Assembly: GCF_024500045.1 (NCBI RefSeq)
Contig: NZ_JTEO01000004.1
Coordinates: 248,001 to 312,000 of the forward strand
Length of the DNA: 64,000 bases
Source of the DNA: Methanolobus chelungpuianus
GTDB lineage: Archaea; Halobacteriota; Methanosarcinia; Methanosarcinales; Methanosarcinaceae
Direction: 5' to 3'
Positions 17,600 through 25,999 of the stretch are shown here, one piece after another. Position 1 is the stretch's first letter; every line of letters starts with the position of its first letter. A program made the translations under genes and the position numbers. The notes below the pieces were generated by a model. It had not been told where the DNA came from and ran no database searches. It saw nothing but the letters and a program-made list of their open reading frames with translations.

Positions 17600-18211
17600 G
17601 TGAAAAAGATCATGGGAGAAAGCGTGGCCATCAGCCTGGCCGTAAAAAGGGCAGTCCGTTATGATATCATCCAGAGCATCCTCAGGCATTACGAATGCCC
17701 GCCCTCATGCCAGTCCCATTGCTGCAGCAAAGGGCAGATACACATGTTCGAGGATGAGCTGAAGGTGCTGTCCTCCCTTGATCCCGCAAGGGCAGGGAAG
17801 ATATGTAATGACGCTACTTCACCCAGTCTTTATCTTATGCAGGCTCCGTGTTCCTTCCTTAACGACACAGGCAGGTGCCACGTATATGAGAGGAGGCCCA
17901 CGGTATGCGGCCTGTATCCCTTCAAGGTGAACACATCAGGCAGTACCATTGGCCTGCAGCCATGTCCTGTGGGATTTCTGATAATCAGGGATTTTGCTTC
18001 CTGGGTAATTGACACCCTCTCAAAGTCTGATATTTCCTCCGGGGAAAGGTCCAGGCTGATCGGGGAGTGGCAGAAGAATGTGGAATCCTATGAACTGGAG
18101 CTGTCGGAGTTCCATTCCAAGCCGGTCCTTCTGGAAATGCAGATCCCATATGAGGATCTTGAGATGCTTTCCATGTTCCTTGCCTCAAGGAAACTTCCGG
18201 CAGAGAACTAG
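17600..18211 (+). CDS. YkgJ-type cysteine-cluster (zinc/iron-chelating) protein
   Basis: A 203-residue protein with the CxxC-type cluster ECPPSCQSHCCSKG at about residues 32-45 and further conserved segments CSFLNDTGRCHVYERRPTVCGLYPF. These define the YkgJ/PF03692 family, thought to bind a metal or Fe-S centre; its exact function is not established. Start is GTG 17600, with ATG 17612 as alternative (GGTGA 9 bases ahead). It is a single gene with TATA-like ATTATATCC about 60 bases upstream. It ends with TAG. Confidence 0.82.
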   Translation: MKKIMGESVAISLAVKRAVRYDIIQSILRHYECPPSCQSHCCSKGQIHMFEDELKVLSSLDPARAGKICNDATSPSLYLMQAPCSFLNDTGRCHVYERRPTVCGLYPFKVNTSGSTIGLQPCPVGFLIIRDFASWVIDTLSKSDISSGERSRLIGEWQKNVESYELELSEFHSKPVLLEMQIPYEDLEMLSMFLASRKLPAEN

Positions 18212-18382
18212 GGTCGTATCCGTCCTCTGAGGGCGGTCATGTCTCACATAGTTCTCATGCCACTGGTTACGCCTTCCAGAGGTTGGTTTTAAATAGTTGC
18301 GGATTCATTTTTTCTTTGGGGAAGATGTGCTGTAGTGTGAGCTTTTACCCCAGGGAGTGAAAGAATAACAGTTGGAGAAGTA
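18212..18382. other. Intergenic stretch with promoter of CBS gene
   Basis: About 170 bases with no gene. GGTTTTAAATAG near 18281-18292 is a TATA-like box and AGGGAGTGA at 18352-18360 a possible ribosome binding site for an upstream start of the following gene. Confidence 0.4.
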
Positions 18383-19156
18383 ATGTCAAAAGACCCTGTA
18401 TCCATCAGGGAGGACGACTACATGACTCATGCCCGGCAGGTGATCCGGGATAATTTTCTCAGAGTTCTTCCCGTGGTGGACGAGGGGAACAGGGTGCTGG
18501 GTGTCCTTTCGGATCAGGACGTGCTTAATATCAGGTCCAGTAAGTCCAATGTGACCGTTAGGGGATACATCCGGGAAACACCCCTGATAACACCGGATAT
18601 GGACCTTCTAAGGGCCGCCAGGGAGCTGCTGGATGCAAAACAGCACCATGCACCGGTGGTGAGTTCGAGCCTTGACAGGTCGATCGTCGGTATACTGAGC
18701 GATGTAGACCTCCTGAGGCATATTCAGCCAACGAAGAGGTCTCCCGCCTCTGTTGAAGAGATAATGACAGCCAAGGTAGAGACAGCGTATCCGGACGATA
18801 GCATTTCCAGGATATGGGACAATATGCTTCACTGGGATTACACCGGCATCCCTGTGGTATCCCACAAAAAAGAACCAATGGGAATTGTTACCAGGATTGA
18901 TATAATAAAGGCGGGTTATGCCAGGATAGGCACCGCAAATATGCACGGAAGAAGTTCCGGTGGTTCTATGAGGGTGGAAAAGGTAATGTCCACTCCTCTG
19001 TATTCGGTAGCTCCGGAGTCCTCGATAAGTGAGGCAATCGGGGAGATACTTCGCAATGACATCGGCAGGATCAGCGTTACGGACGGGGGTAGACTGGTGG
19101 GTATTGCGGACAGGCATGATCTGCTGAGAGCGTGTCTGGAAGGAACGGGCTTATGA
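18383..19156 (+). CDS. Four-CBS-domain protein (copy 1)
   Basis: A 257-residue protein made only of CBS motifs, two Bateman modules. Repeats are recognised by VMS/MT-x-P-like starts and LVGIxxxxDLL-like ends: about residues 1-55, 65-115, 122-180 and 195-255. Such proteins bind adenosine nucleotides or SAM and regulate partners. The frame is open upstream of ATG 18383 and reads TVGEV in front of MSKDP, the usual start of a CBS unit, so translation may begin earlier at a non-ATG codon. GGAG lies 5 bases before the ATG at 18383. The CBS protein downstream is a likely partner. Confidence 0.85.
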   Translation: MSKDPVSIREDDYMTHARQVIRDNFLRVLPVVDEGNRVLGVLSDQDVLNIRSSKSNVTVRGYIRETPLITPDMDLLRAARELLDAKQHHAPVVSSSLDRSIVGILSDVDLLRHIQPTKRSPASVEEIMTAKVETAYPDDSISRIWDNMLHWDYTGIPVVSHKKEPMGIVTRIDIIKAGYARIGTANMHGRSSGGSMRVEKVMSTPLYSVAPESSISEAIGEILRNDIGRISVTDGGRLVGIADRHDLLRACLEGTGL

Positions 19157-19256
19157 TATCCGGTTCTTTTTACGGCAACATATGTTCGCAAACATCTATT
19201 ATGTATTCCGTATTTTCGCTCCTTCTTTTTAAAGGGGTTAGACATAGCAAAAAAGT

Positions 19257-20267
19257 GTGGTGATATATTTGACTATAAGGGACAATGTTAGGATCACAGA
19301 GAACGAGGCAAGAGTGCGGCAAAACCTGCATTCCAATGGCAGGGCTGCTCAGCAGAAAAGTTCGATATTGTTTAATAACAGCCCTATAACGGAAGCCAGC
19401 CCTGTCGACTTCGATGAGCGGATATCAAAGCATGAGGGCGGTGTTATGGCCGTGGCAAGCAGGGAGGTCGTGACCATGCCTCCTACGACCAGCATCATAA
19501 ACGCCATCAAGGCCATGACAGGTAACGGCTTCCGGCGGATCCCGGTGGCAGATGCCGGCACGAACAGGCTGGAAGGTATTGTCACATCAGTAGACATCAT
19601 CGATTTCCTGGGAGGCGGCAGCAAGAACCTGCTCGTGGAAGAGCGCCATCATGGAAACCTGTTGTCTGCTATCAATTCTCCTGTGCGGGAGATCATGCAG
19701 GAGGATGTCGTCAGCATAAGGGATAATGCTGGCATTGATGATGCCATACAGACCATGCTTGACAATAACACAAGCGGGCTACCGATAGTCGACAGTGAGG
19801 GCAGGGTTGAGGCCATCTGTACTGAAAAGGACCTGATAAGGTTTGCAGCAAGCATCGCTTCCAGCAAGCCTGTGTCGCAATACATGACCCGGAAGGTCAG
19901 GACCACATCTCCTGACACCACCATCGGCGAAGCAGCAAGGATAATGATCGACAACGGCTTCAGAAGGATCCCCATAGTCAATAACGGGCATGTGGCGGGC
20001 ATAGTCACTGCCTCTGACATCATGCATTACCTGGGTAAAGGCAGCGCCTTTGAAAAGCTTATTACCGGCAACATCCATGAAGCATTCGATGAACCTGTAC
20101 TTCCCCTTATATCAAAGGACACAGTAAAGATAAGCCCGGAAACGGATATGGGCGAAGCAGCACGGATCATGGCAGAGAACAATATCGGTTCGCTGCCCGT
20201 AATGGAAGGCGACTACCTCGCCGGTATAATAACCGAAAGGGATTTCCTCAGGGCCATATCGGAATGA
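19257..20267 (+). CDS. Four-CBS-domain protein (copy 2)
   Basis: A 336-residue protein. The first 60 residues are polar and unassigned. Four CBS repeats follow (about 68-120, 145-200, 207-262 and 280-336), with repeated GFRRIPV and GIVTxxDI elements. As with copy 1, ligand and target are unknown; adenylates are usual. The start is uncertain: GTG 19257 opens the frame, while TTG 19269 has GGTGAT 6 bases ahead. A TATA-like TTTTTAAAG lies near 19226-19234. The two CBS genes are adjacent but separated by 100 bases and seem to have separate promoters. Confidence 0.85.
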   Translation: MVIYLTIRDNVRITENEARVRQNLHSNGRAAQQKSSILFNNSPITEASPVDFDERISKHEGGVMAVASREVVTMPPTTSIINAIKAMTGNGFRRIPVADAGTNRLEGIVTSVDIIDFLGGGSKNLLVEERHHGNLLSAINSPVREIMQEDVVSIRDNAGIDDAIQTMLDNNTSGLPIVDSEGRVEAICTEKDLIRFAASIASSKPVSQYMTRKVRTTSPDTTIGEAARIMIDNGFRRIPIVNNGHVAGIVTASDIMHYLGKGSAFEKLITGNIHEAFDEPVLPLISKDTVKISPETDMGEAARIMAENNIGSLPVMEGDYLAGIITERDFLRAISE

Positions 20268-20292
20268 AGAGCAAGATCTTGCTCTTCACTTT
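20266..20292. terminator. Perfect 22-base palindrome with T-run, bidirectional
   Basis: GAAGAGCAAGA-TCTTGCTCTTC (20266-20287) is perfectly symmetric, starts inside the CBS stop region and is followed by ACTTTTCC. It lies between convergent genes and suits a shared terminator. Confidence 0.65.
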
Positions 20293-20348
20293 TCCATGTT
20301 CTGTCAATCATCTTCTCAATGACTTTTTCCCTTAATTGTCTTACATCT

Positions 20349-21488
20349 CTACTGACCCTGCTGCTCTGTCTCTGCAAGATCGGTCATGTATATGTCAAAA
20401 TACCCGCTACGCATGTCCACCCACACGAGAGTGTCCTCATAGATGGCAGGATACTCCTGTGAGGAAAGATCGGTTATTACCTGGCTCTCCTCTCCCGATG
20501 AGATATTGTACATATATATATCCGAATTCCAGCCTACCTCCGGGCTTGTGTTCGTATCAGCCATTGTATCGTGGTTCCTGTAATCCTCCCATACTATCCT
20601 GTCCCCGTAGATTGCGGGGAGGAACTGGTTTGATTCGTCTGTGGTGATCTGTGTCTCCTCTGCGGTGGTTATATTGTACATGTATACGTCCACATTCCAT
20701 TCCAGCCAGTTATCTGATGTCAGGTCAGCATTACGCATATCGGCCCATACTATCCTGTCCTCATGGATGGCGGGTCCCTCCTGCCAGGAAGTATTGTTTG
20801 TCACCTGTATCTCCTCACCTGAGGAGATATTGTACATGTAGATATCCGCGTTGGAGCTCAGCACATCCTGCAGTGTCAGGTTCCCGTTATCCGTTGTGAG
20901 ATTCACGTCGCGCGTATCTGTCCACACTATGATGTCCCCGTATATCACGGGGTCCACCTGCGGAGCCTCATCGTCGGTTATCTGTACCTCTTCTCCCGAT
21001 GTGATATTATAAAGATATATGTCTGCGTTCCCGTTGCGGGTATCTTCCCAGACTACCCTGTCGTCGTATATGTCAGGATACCACTGGTCTGATTCGTTAT
21101 CTGTCAGTCGTGTCTCTTCTGAGGATGTGATATTGTACATATATATGTCAGCGCTTCCGTTGCGGGTGTCTGTCCACACGACCCTGTCCCCGTATATCCT
21201 CGGCCCTATCTGCAGGGACTCGTCTGCACTTATCTGCATCTCTTCTCCCGCCGATATGTTGAACATGTATATGTCTGCATTCCATAGAGCCTGCTCATCA
21301 GAACTTATATTGGAGTTGCGCCAGTCGGTCCATACGACGGTATCTGCATACACTGCAGGATCGTTCTGGTCCGCCTCCTCCATTGCCACGGGTGTGATGT
21401 TGACTTCAGTCTGTGCCGCAGCATTACCGCCCGCAATGAGGAGCAGTGCCGTAAAAAAACAGATCGTGACTTTCTTTTTAGTGATCAT
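20349..21488 (-). CDS. Secreted TolB-like beta-propeller repeat protein
   Basis: About 379 residues. An N-terminal signal peptide (MITKKKVTICFFTALLLIAG, ending near A25) is followed by seven or so repeats of about 45-60 residues. The repeats have the form IYGDRxVWxDxRNxxxDIYMYNIxSGEExQIT, typical of the TolB/WD40-like propellers abundant on methanosarcinal cell surfaces. I start at the ATG at 21488 because GGGAG lies 8 bases ahead and the signal peptide begins there. The frame is open 30 codons further, but that part has no signal character. It is likely an S-layer or extracellular protein; its ligand is unknown. Confidence 0.82.
   Translation of the reverse strand: MITKKKVTICFFTALLLIAGGNAAAQTEVNITPVAMEEADQNDPAVYADTVVWTDWRNSNISSDEQALWNADIYMFNISAGEEMQISADESLQIGPRIYGDRVVWTDTRNGSADIYMYNITSSEETRLTDNESDQWYPDIYDDRVVWEDTRNGNADIYLYNITSGEEVQITDDEAPQVDPVIYGDIIVWTDTRDVNLTTDNGNLTLQDVLSSNADIYMYNISSGEEIQVTNNTSWQEGPAIHEDRIVWADMRNADLTSDNWLEWNVDVYMYNITTAEETQITTDESNQFLPAIYGDRIVWEDYRNHDTMADTNTSPEVGWNSDIYMYNISSGEESQVITDLSSQEYPAIYEDTLVWVDMRSGYFDIYMTDLAETEQQGQ
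20400..21330. repeat. Tandem degenerate repeats inside propeller gene
   Basis: Segments reading like GAYATTGTACATATATATRTC and GGGGRTACRGGATAGT recur about every 150-200 bases, encoding the DIYMYNI and YGDRxVW blocks. The copies are diverged in third positions, so this is an old protein repeat rather than a recent duplication. Confidence 0.6.
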
Positions 21489-21950
21489 TATATATCTCCC
21501 TCTCTCCTGTCCCATTTTGCATGCAGGATTATCTGGCCCTATATACCATATCGTTTTTGAACCAATGTTTATAAACAAGGATGCGCTGAAGTATGGCCCG
21601 ATTTTCCTGTTTTTCTCGAGGTTTTGGAAAAAGGATCAAAAATATGTGTAAACACATATGAAAACCCGTCAGTGCAAAAGAAATAAGGATATAGTGTTAC
21701 CCGTAAGGTTTTAAAACAATGGACAATTATAACTATTCGTTAGAGTTACGGCACGAGGTGTGTTTGTTCTCAACGTACCACCCACCCCCCACATACCCAA
21801 ACCCTATTCTTAAGGCACACCTCTGCTACTAACCGGGTGAGGACACACAGGAGAACTATGGGGACCAATGCTGTCTGTAGTCTCGTTCGGCATAAACCTA
21901 TATAAGCATCAAAACCATGGTAGGTAAAAGCTTTTGAAAAAGGTGCTTGT
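21489..21950. other. 460-base non-coding region with palindrome and possible RNA structure
   Basis: It contains an 18-base palindrome ATATGTGT-AA-ACACATAT (21642-21659), a TATA-like GGTTTTAAAAC near 21708-21718, and a C-rich patch (21777-21805). The C-rich patch is flanked by complementary GAGGTGTG (21755-21762) and CACACCTC (21816-21823). No convincing ORF is present. It holds the promoters of the propeller gene (leftward) and of the second MscS gene (rightward), and possibly a small RNA. Confidence 0.45.
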
Positions 21951-22892
21951 ATGGTCACAGAGCCACCCAATGGGAAGAAAAACGGAAAAACGCTCAATGA
22001 GTTTACTGGACGGCTCAAGCATACGTTTCTGAACAGGACTATCCTGCTGTTCGTGTTCCTGAGCCTTGTGATGGCATCCATAGTCTTTGCCAACCAGCGG
22101 AGTCTCATCAACATACCTCAGCCCATCATGGAGTATGTGGAGCTGATCATCACTATCCTTGTTTCGTATGCACTGACTTCTGTCATCGCCCGGTTAACGG
22201 TTAACAGGATAGTGAACTTCCTCGGGGATACATTTGAACCTGAACAGAAGATACTGCTCACCAAGGCCTACATAGGTTTGCTGTACTCTATAGCTACTGC
22301 CTTTATCTTTGTACAGCTGGGAATAACGGTCCAGAACATAGCGATATTCTTCGGTCTGATAGCAACCGGTTTTGCTTTTGCTATAAGGGACGTTATCCTG
22401 TCTTACATTGCGTGGTTCATTCTCCTGACTAAAAAGCCGTTCAAGATCGGGGACTACATAAGTATCGAAGGGGTCGAAGGGCTTGTCAAGCATATAGGCA
22501 TGTTCTACGTACTGCTGGATGATTCCCCTGAGACGTATGAGGATTTCTTTAAGCTGCCTAACAAGATGTTCCTGGAAAAACCTATCCGTAACTATGGGAA
22601 AAACCGGTTCAGTAATGAATTTGATCTTTACCTGAAAAAAATGCCTGTTAATCTCGATGAAATATCCACGGACCTTGATGGTCTGCTGGAGAGGCTCTCA
22701 GAGGAAGCAAGTAAAGCAGTTTCCACAAGGGTGACCATGATGCTAGATTCTGACAAGGAAGGCATGAAAATAAGGATCTACTATAAATCTACTTACAAGG
22801 ATCGGGATCTAATAAAGGACCGGGTCCTCAGGCTGATGTTCCGGGAGTTCCATAGTATCTCAAAACAAAACAAGGACGAGGATGACAGCTAA
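21951..22892 (+). CDS. MscS-family mechanosensitive channel (copy 2)
   Basis: A 313-residue paralogue of the channel at 11363-12316. It shares FFGLIATGFAFAIRDVILSYIAW, LLTKKPFKIGDYI and the TYEDFFKLPNKMFLEKPI segment. Helices lie at about 28-50, 55-80, 100-120 and 125-150. AAGGTG lies 6 bases before the ATG. The C-terminal tail is more acidic (NKDEDDS). Two MscS channels in one 11-kb stretch suggest a need to cope with osmotic down-shift. Confidence 0.9.
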   Translation: MVTEPPNGKKNGKTLNEFTGRLKHTFLNRTILLFVFLSLVMASIVFANQRSLINIPQPIMEYVELIITILVSYALTSVIARLTVNRIVNFLGDTFEPEQKILLTKAYIGLLYSIATAFIFVQLGITVQNIAIFFGLIATGFAFAIRDVILSYIAWFILLTKKPFKIGDYISIEGVEGLVKHIGMFYVLLDDSPETYEDFFKLPNKMFLEKPIRNYGKNRFSNEFDLYLKKMPVNLDEISTDLDGLLERLSEEASKAVSTRVTMMLDSDKEGMKIRIYYKSTYKDRDLIKDRVLRLMFREFHSISKQNKDEDDS

Positions 22893-22914
22893 GGAGAAGA
22901 TGCTCCTTTTCTCT
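22891..22914. terminator. Short hairpin plus T-run between convergent genes
   Basis: AAGGAG-AAGATG-CTCCTT followed by TTCTCT overlaps the stop of the MscS gene and faces the stop of the leftward membrane protein. It is a probable shared terminator. Confidence 0.5.
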
Positions 22915-22915
22915 G

Positions 22916-23917
22916 TCACCAGATAAGTGAGGCATATTCAAACTCAAAATCAGCCACCTCCTCAGGGTCCAATCCCAGGTCCGAAAACATTTTCCTGAAA
23001 GTGTTCCTGTAATCCTCCTCAGGGATCTCTGTTCCTATTGAAAGCCTGACCTCGAGGTTTACTCCTCCCTTGGGGTCGATCCGGACAATATAGTCGTTTC
23101 CATTCTCACGATGGATTATCCTTGAGTTCTGGACAACATACGTGATGCTCCCTACAGGCCTGTTATCCTGGTAGAATATCTGTCTTGTCAGACCCGTTCC
23201 TGTGGTCGCCGTAAAGGCGAACCTGTCGCTTATGGTTTTCATATCGTCATAGGCCGAGTTAAAATCCGGTTCCTTGGTAATTACCTCTGTATAACTGCTC
23301 TCATTCCCAATACTGCCCTTTAGCCGGAGAACATGGGTCTGTGCCTCTGCATCACTGATCCTGAAAACGGCTCTGAGGCGGGCTCTTATTGTCCCGTCGT
23401 CAGGCATGTGATCCGTCCCGGTGCCTTCAAGCTCTGTATCCTGACGGGCCTCATCATAAAAAGTGAGCTGGGTTGTGCCGTTCTCAAATCGCAGCTCCAT
23501 GAACACGCCTTCTGAAAAATAATAGTTCATGGAGCGGACCCAGAAATTGTTTCCCAGGTATGACCTGACCTGTGAGACATCAGGGGACCAGACGCCTTCG
23601 GCATCATGCAGTTCCGAATCGATGAAGTTGGGACCATCAACTACATAACCTGCCTGTCTGGCATTGGCCATCACCTGGTTGTAATCCATTTTTTGCAGAT
23701 TACGCCCTTCACTGTAATAGGATGCATTGTCCATCGATATCAGCGCGAAAGCAAAGGAAGCATATATAACTCCTGCCAGTCCCGTAAGCAGAAACACGGT
23801 GATCTGACCTTTTTTACGCAATGTGATGCCCCTTTTGCCCCACACCCACAGCATCAGCCCTGCGAATATCGTTCCTGAAACGATCACGGACAGATCGAAT
23901 GCTGTGAGCTCTGCCAT
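22916..23917 (-). CDS. Membrane-anchored protein of unknown function (333 aa)
   Basis: Two N-terminal helices (about 8-28, LSVIVSGTIFAGLMLWVWG, and 38-60, ITVFLLTGLAGVIYASFAFAL) are followed by a large domain of about 270 residues, probably extracytoplasmic. That domain is rich in beta strands and short charged turns (SIGTEIPEEDYRNTFRKMF near the C-terminus). I do not recognise the family. It is divergent from the PEF-CTERM gene, with a microprotein gene lying just upstream on the same strand. Confidence 0.65.
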   Translation of the reverse strand: MAELTAFDLSVIVSGTIFAGLMLWVWGKRGITLRKKGQITVFLLTGLAGVIYASFAFALISMDNASYYSEGRNLQKMDYNQVMANARQAGYVVDGPNFIDSELHDAEGVWSPDVSQVRSYLGNNFWVRSMNYYFSEGVFMELRFENGTTQLTFYDEARQDTELEGTGTDHMPDDGTIRARLRAVFRISDAEAQTHVLRLKGSIGNESSYTEVITKEPDFNSAYDDMKTISDRFAFTATTGTGLTRQIFYQDNRPVGSITYVVQNSRIIHRENGNDYIVRIDPKGGVNLEVRLSIGTEIPEEDYRNTFRKMFSDLGLDPEEVADFEFEYASLIW

Positions 23918-24024
23918 ATATCCTCCAAATTTGATTCATGACTGCCATCAGGCAATGCCGTCTTTCACAATGAGATGCAAAAGGACCTCCCAGGTACTGA
24001 TACCAAAGACGGGGAATCGTTCAG

Positions 24025-24102
24025 TTACTTTCTCTTCCTCTTGAACAAGGTAGCTACGACCGTTGAAGCCAGAGCCATGACAGCCATTTTCTTGAGTCCC
24101 AT
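24025..24102 (-). CDS. 25-residue microprotein with perfect Shine-Dalgarno
   Basis: A leftward frame from ATG 24102 to TAA 24025. It is preceded by AGGAGGT, a perfect match to the archaeal anti-SD, 8 bases before the ATG. The product has a short hydrophobic core (KMAVMALASTVVATLF) and ends in a basic KRKRK tail. It could be a small membrane-associated or signal peptide-like protein. The ribosome binding site is the best in this region, which is the chief reason to call it. It lies 107 bases upstream of the 333-aa membrane protein gene and may share its message. Confidence 0.6.
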   Translation of the reverse strand: MGLKKMAVMALASTVVATLFKRKRK

Positions 24103-24337
24103 ATTCAGTGTACCTCCTGTATTCTTTGTAGAGAGTTACGTACTTTCATGTTTGTCACTCTTACCCCCAATAATTAATCCTGATAAAAGTCTATATACTT
24201 TAAGGTAATATTCTTACTTATCAAAGGTACCGTGGTGCACTTCGAGGGGTACAATGCATGCGATACCCAATTATATAAGATTTGCTTTATAATAGATTGC
24301 TGGCAGAAGGAAATAAGCCAGCTACTTCGGGGATAAT

Positions 24338-25054
24338 ATGAAAAACGGTTATTTGCTCTTACTGTTCTTTGCAGTATTGTTTATTGCAATTGTAGGTTCA
24401 AACCTTCAGCGTGAATACACTCCAGTGGAGATCACTGACAACATTACCTCTCCTGCAGCGTTACGGTCCGTTCCTGACAACAGCTCCTCCGGCACGGAAG
24501 ATACGGCGGATGAAAAGCCCGGCTGGTGGCTGCACAAGGGCCGCAGCTATGTGTCATCCGTTTACCTGAATGATACGGAAGATATGTCAAAAGACAATAC
24601 ATCAGAGAACGGTACCTTTGCAATTACAGGTGTAGACCTGGTGATCCTTCTCAACGGCCAGAATGCGGGAAGTTACCCCGGAAATGAATTTGCTTCCAAC
24701 TCGCAGGTGACTGTTGAATACCTTGTTACCAATACAGGCACAACAGCACTTGATGGTGTAGTTATCACAGATACGGTGTTTGGAGATATCGGGGAATACA
24801 AGTCTCTCGGTGTCGGGGAAAGCATTAGTTTTGGAAGCCCGGTCAGCGTTCAGGAGGGCCAGTTCTCCAGCAAGGGGAAAGTCATTGCATTCAATGAGAG
24901 CCTCTCCCGTACATGCAGTGACGAGGAGGATCTCTACTACTTCGGTGTAAGGTCAACGGAAGACCCGGTCTCAGAGATACCGGAGTTCCCGACAGTGCTT
25001 CTGCCAGTGGTGCTGGTACTAGGAATGATGTTCGTATATGGAAGAAAGGTATAG
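24338..25054 (+). CDS. PEF-CTERM surface protein
   Basis: A 238-residue exported protein. The signal peptide/N-terminal helix is residues 4-21 (GYLLLLFFAVLFIAIVG). A Ser/Thr/Asn-rich region follows, and then a CARDB-like domain (about 100-190; TVEYLVTNTGTTALDGVVI). It ends with EIPEFPTVLLPVVLVLGMMF and a basic GRKV tail. The P-E-F-P motif, helix and basic end are the PEF-CTERM signal, processed by archaeosortase C in methanosarcinal archaea, where it leads to cleavage and probably surface lipid attachment. No archaeosortase gene is in the window. A TATA-like CTTTATAATAG lies near 24285-24296. Confidence 0.85.
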   Translation: MKNGYLLLLFFAVLFIAIVGSNLQREYTPVEITDNITSPAALRSVPDNSSSGTEDTADEKPGWWLHKGRSYVSSVYLNDTEDMSKDNTSENGTFAITGVDLVILLNGQNAGSYPGNEFASNSQVTVEYLVTNTGTTALDGVVITDTVFGDIGEYKSLGVGESISFGSPVSVQEGQFSSKGKVIAFNESLSRTCSDEEDLYYFGVRSTEDPVSEIPEFPTVLLPVVLVLGMMFVYGRKV

Positions 25055-25075
25055 GCAGGCACGAACCTGCTGTTT
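25055..25075 (+). terminator. Hairpin plus T-run after PEF-CTERM gene
   Basis: GCAGG-CACGAA-CCTGC followed by TGTTT begins directly after the stop. A second palindromic structure (GGAATG...CATTCC, 25098-25121) follows at the end of the convergent carbonic anhydrase gene. Confidence 0.5.
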
Positions 25076-25113
25076 AAACGTATCAGGGTGATGTCTGGAA
25101 TGCAGGATCCCTG

Positions 25114-25629
25114 TCATTCCTGCGACATCCTCTTATAACTTTGTGAAAGCTCCACATACGAGGCAGCATTCTCTTGGATATGTTCTTTCTCCCTTTCCGT
25201 TACCTGCCTGTTGAGCTTTCCGGGAATGCCAAGGATGACGCTCCCTTCAGGGAACACTTTTCCAGGGGATACTACTGCGTTGGCGCCGATGATGGAATGA
25301 TCCCCTATGACAGCACCATTCAGTACTGTAGCGTTCATTCCTACCAGGACATTGTTACCTATACTGCACCCATGCAGGACTGCCCCGTGACCTATTGTCA
25401 CATTATCCTTTATCTCCACTTGCAGGGAAGGGTCAGTATGGATTACCACGCTGTCCTGGATACTTGTCGCCTTGCCTATGATTATGCTTCCCATATCGCC
25501 TCTGACCACTGCATTGAACCACACGCTGGAGAAGTCTCCTATCTGCACGTCTCCGATTATCTCCGCAGATTCAGCAATGAAGGCTGTATGGGCAATTAAA
25601 GGTGTTTTCGACCTGAATTGCCGGATCAT
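25114..25629 (-). CDS. Gamma-class carbonic anhydrase family protein
   Basis: A 171-residue left-handed beta-helix protein. The three zinc histidines are in place with family spacing: H64 (VVIHTDP), H81 and H86 (IGHGAVLHGC). R43, D45 (VVRGDMG) and Q58 (SIQDSV) are also present. The acidic loop of Methanosarcina Cam that carries the proton-shuttle Glu is absent, so it is of the CamH/YrdA-like short type. It would interconvert CO2 and bicarbonate or be a related acyltransferase-fold protein. No signal peptide is present, so it acts in the cytoplasm. Confidence 0.9.
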   Translation of the reverse strand: MIRQFRSKTPLIAHTAFIAESAEIIGDVQIGDFSSVWFNAVVRGDMGSIIIGKATSIQDSVVIHTDPSLQVEIKDNVTIGHGAVLHGCSIGNNVLVGMNATVLNGAVIGDHSIIGANAVVSPGKVFPEGSVILGIPGKLNRQVTEREKEHIQENAASYVELSQSYKRMSQE

Positions 25630-25852
25630 CCACTCACTTCCTGACTCGTTAGCTTTCTGACTCTGTATGTTTAAAATGCCATCGGAATATTAGACGCCTT
25701 ATTATTTAAGAAAGGCTCTTTAAATTCAATAGGGTTTATCTTAAATAAAAACGAGCTGTTATATGTTAATGTCAGGATGAGTTCCAGGGGCACCCGAATC
25801 AGTCTATTATTATGGGTGGGAACGATATATTCTGCAAGAGTGGGGTGAATAA

Positions 25853-25990
25853 TTGAAACAGCTAAAAGAGTGTCCTCAGTGTAAGGCACGCCTGCACGAA
25901 GGGAGTCAAAACATACAGCATTGTGAGATTTGTGGATATTGGACCCGGAAAGGGACAGCCAGACTGGATCCGTTGATGGTATTTGCATAA
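25853..25990 (+). CDS. 45-residue zinc-ribbon microprotein (A)
   Basis: A frame from TTG 25853 (GGGGTGA 4 bases ahead) to TAA 25990. The product carries two CxxC knuckles, CPQC (residues 7-10) and CEIC (24-27), 13 residues apart, which should hold one zinc. The C-terminus is GYWTRKGTARLDPLMVFA. Ten bases later a second zinc-ribbon microprotein starts, so the two form a mini-operon. Proteins of this size usually bind nucleic acid or a protein partner; no target is known. The conserved knuckle pair and good ribosome binding site support it as real. Confidence 0.7.
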   Translation: MKQLKECPQCKARLHEGSQNIQHCEICGYWTRKGTARLDPLMVFA

Positions 25991-25999
25991 GGTGGGTAT

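Noticed and set aside
18209-18290. Amber (TAG) stop of the YkgJ-type gene followed by 26 open codons, possible pyrrolysine read-through
   Set aside because: The protein is already of family length before the TAG, and the open stretch is short enough to be chance. No pyrrolysine genes are in the window.
20400-21330. CRISPR-like repeats
   Set aside because: The repeats are degenerate, in frame and encode propeller blades; there are no constant repeats with unique spacers and no cas genes.
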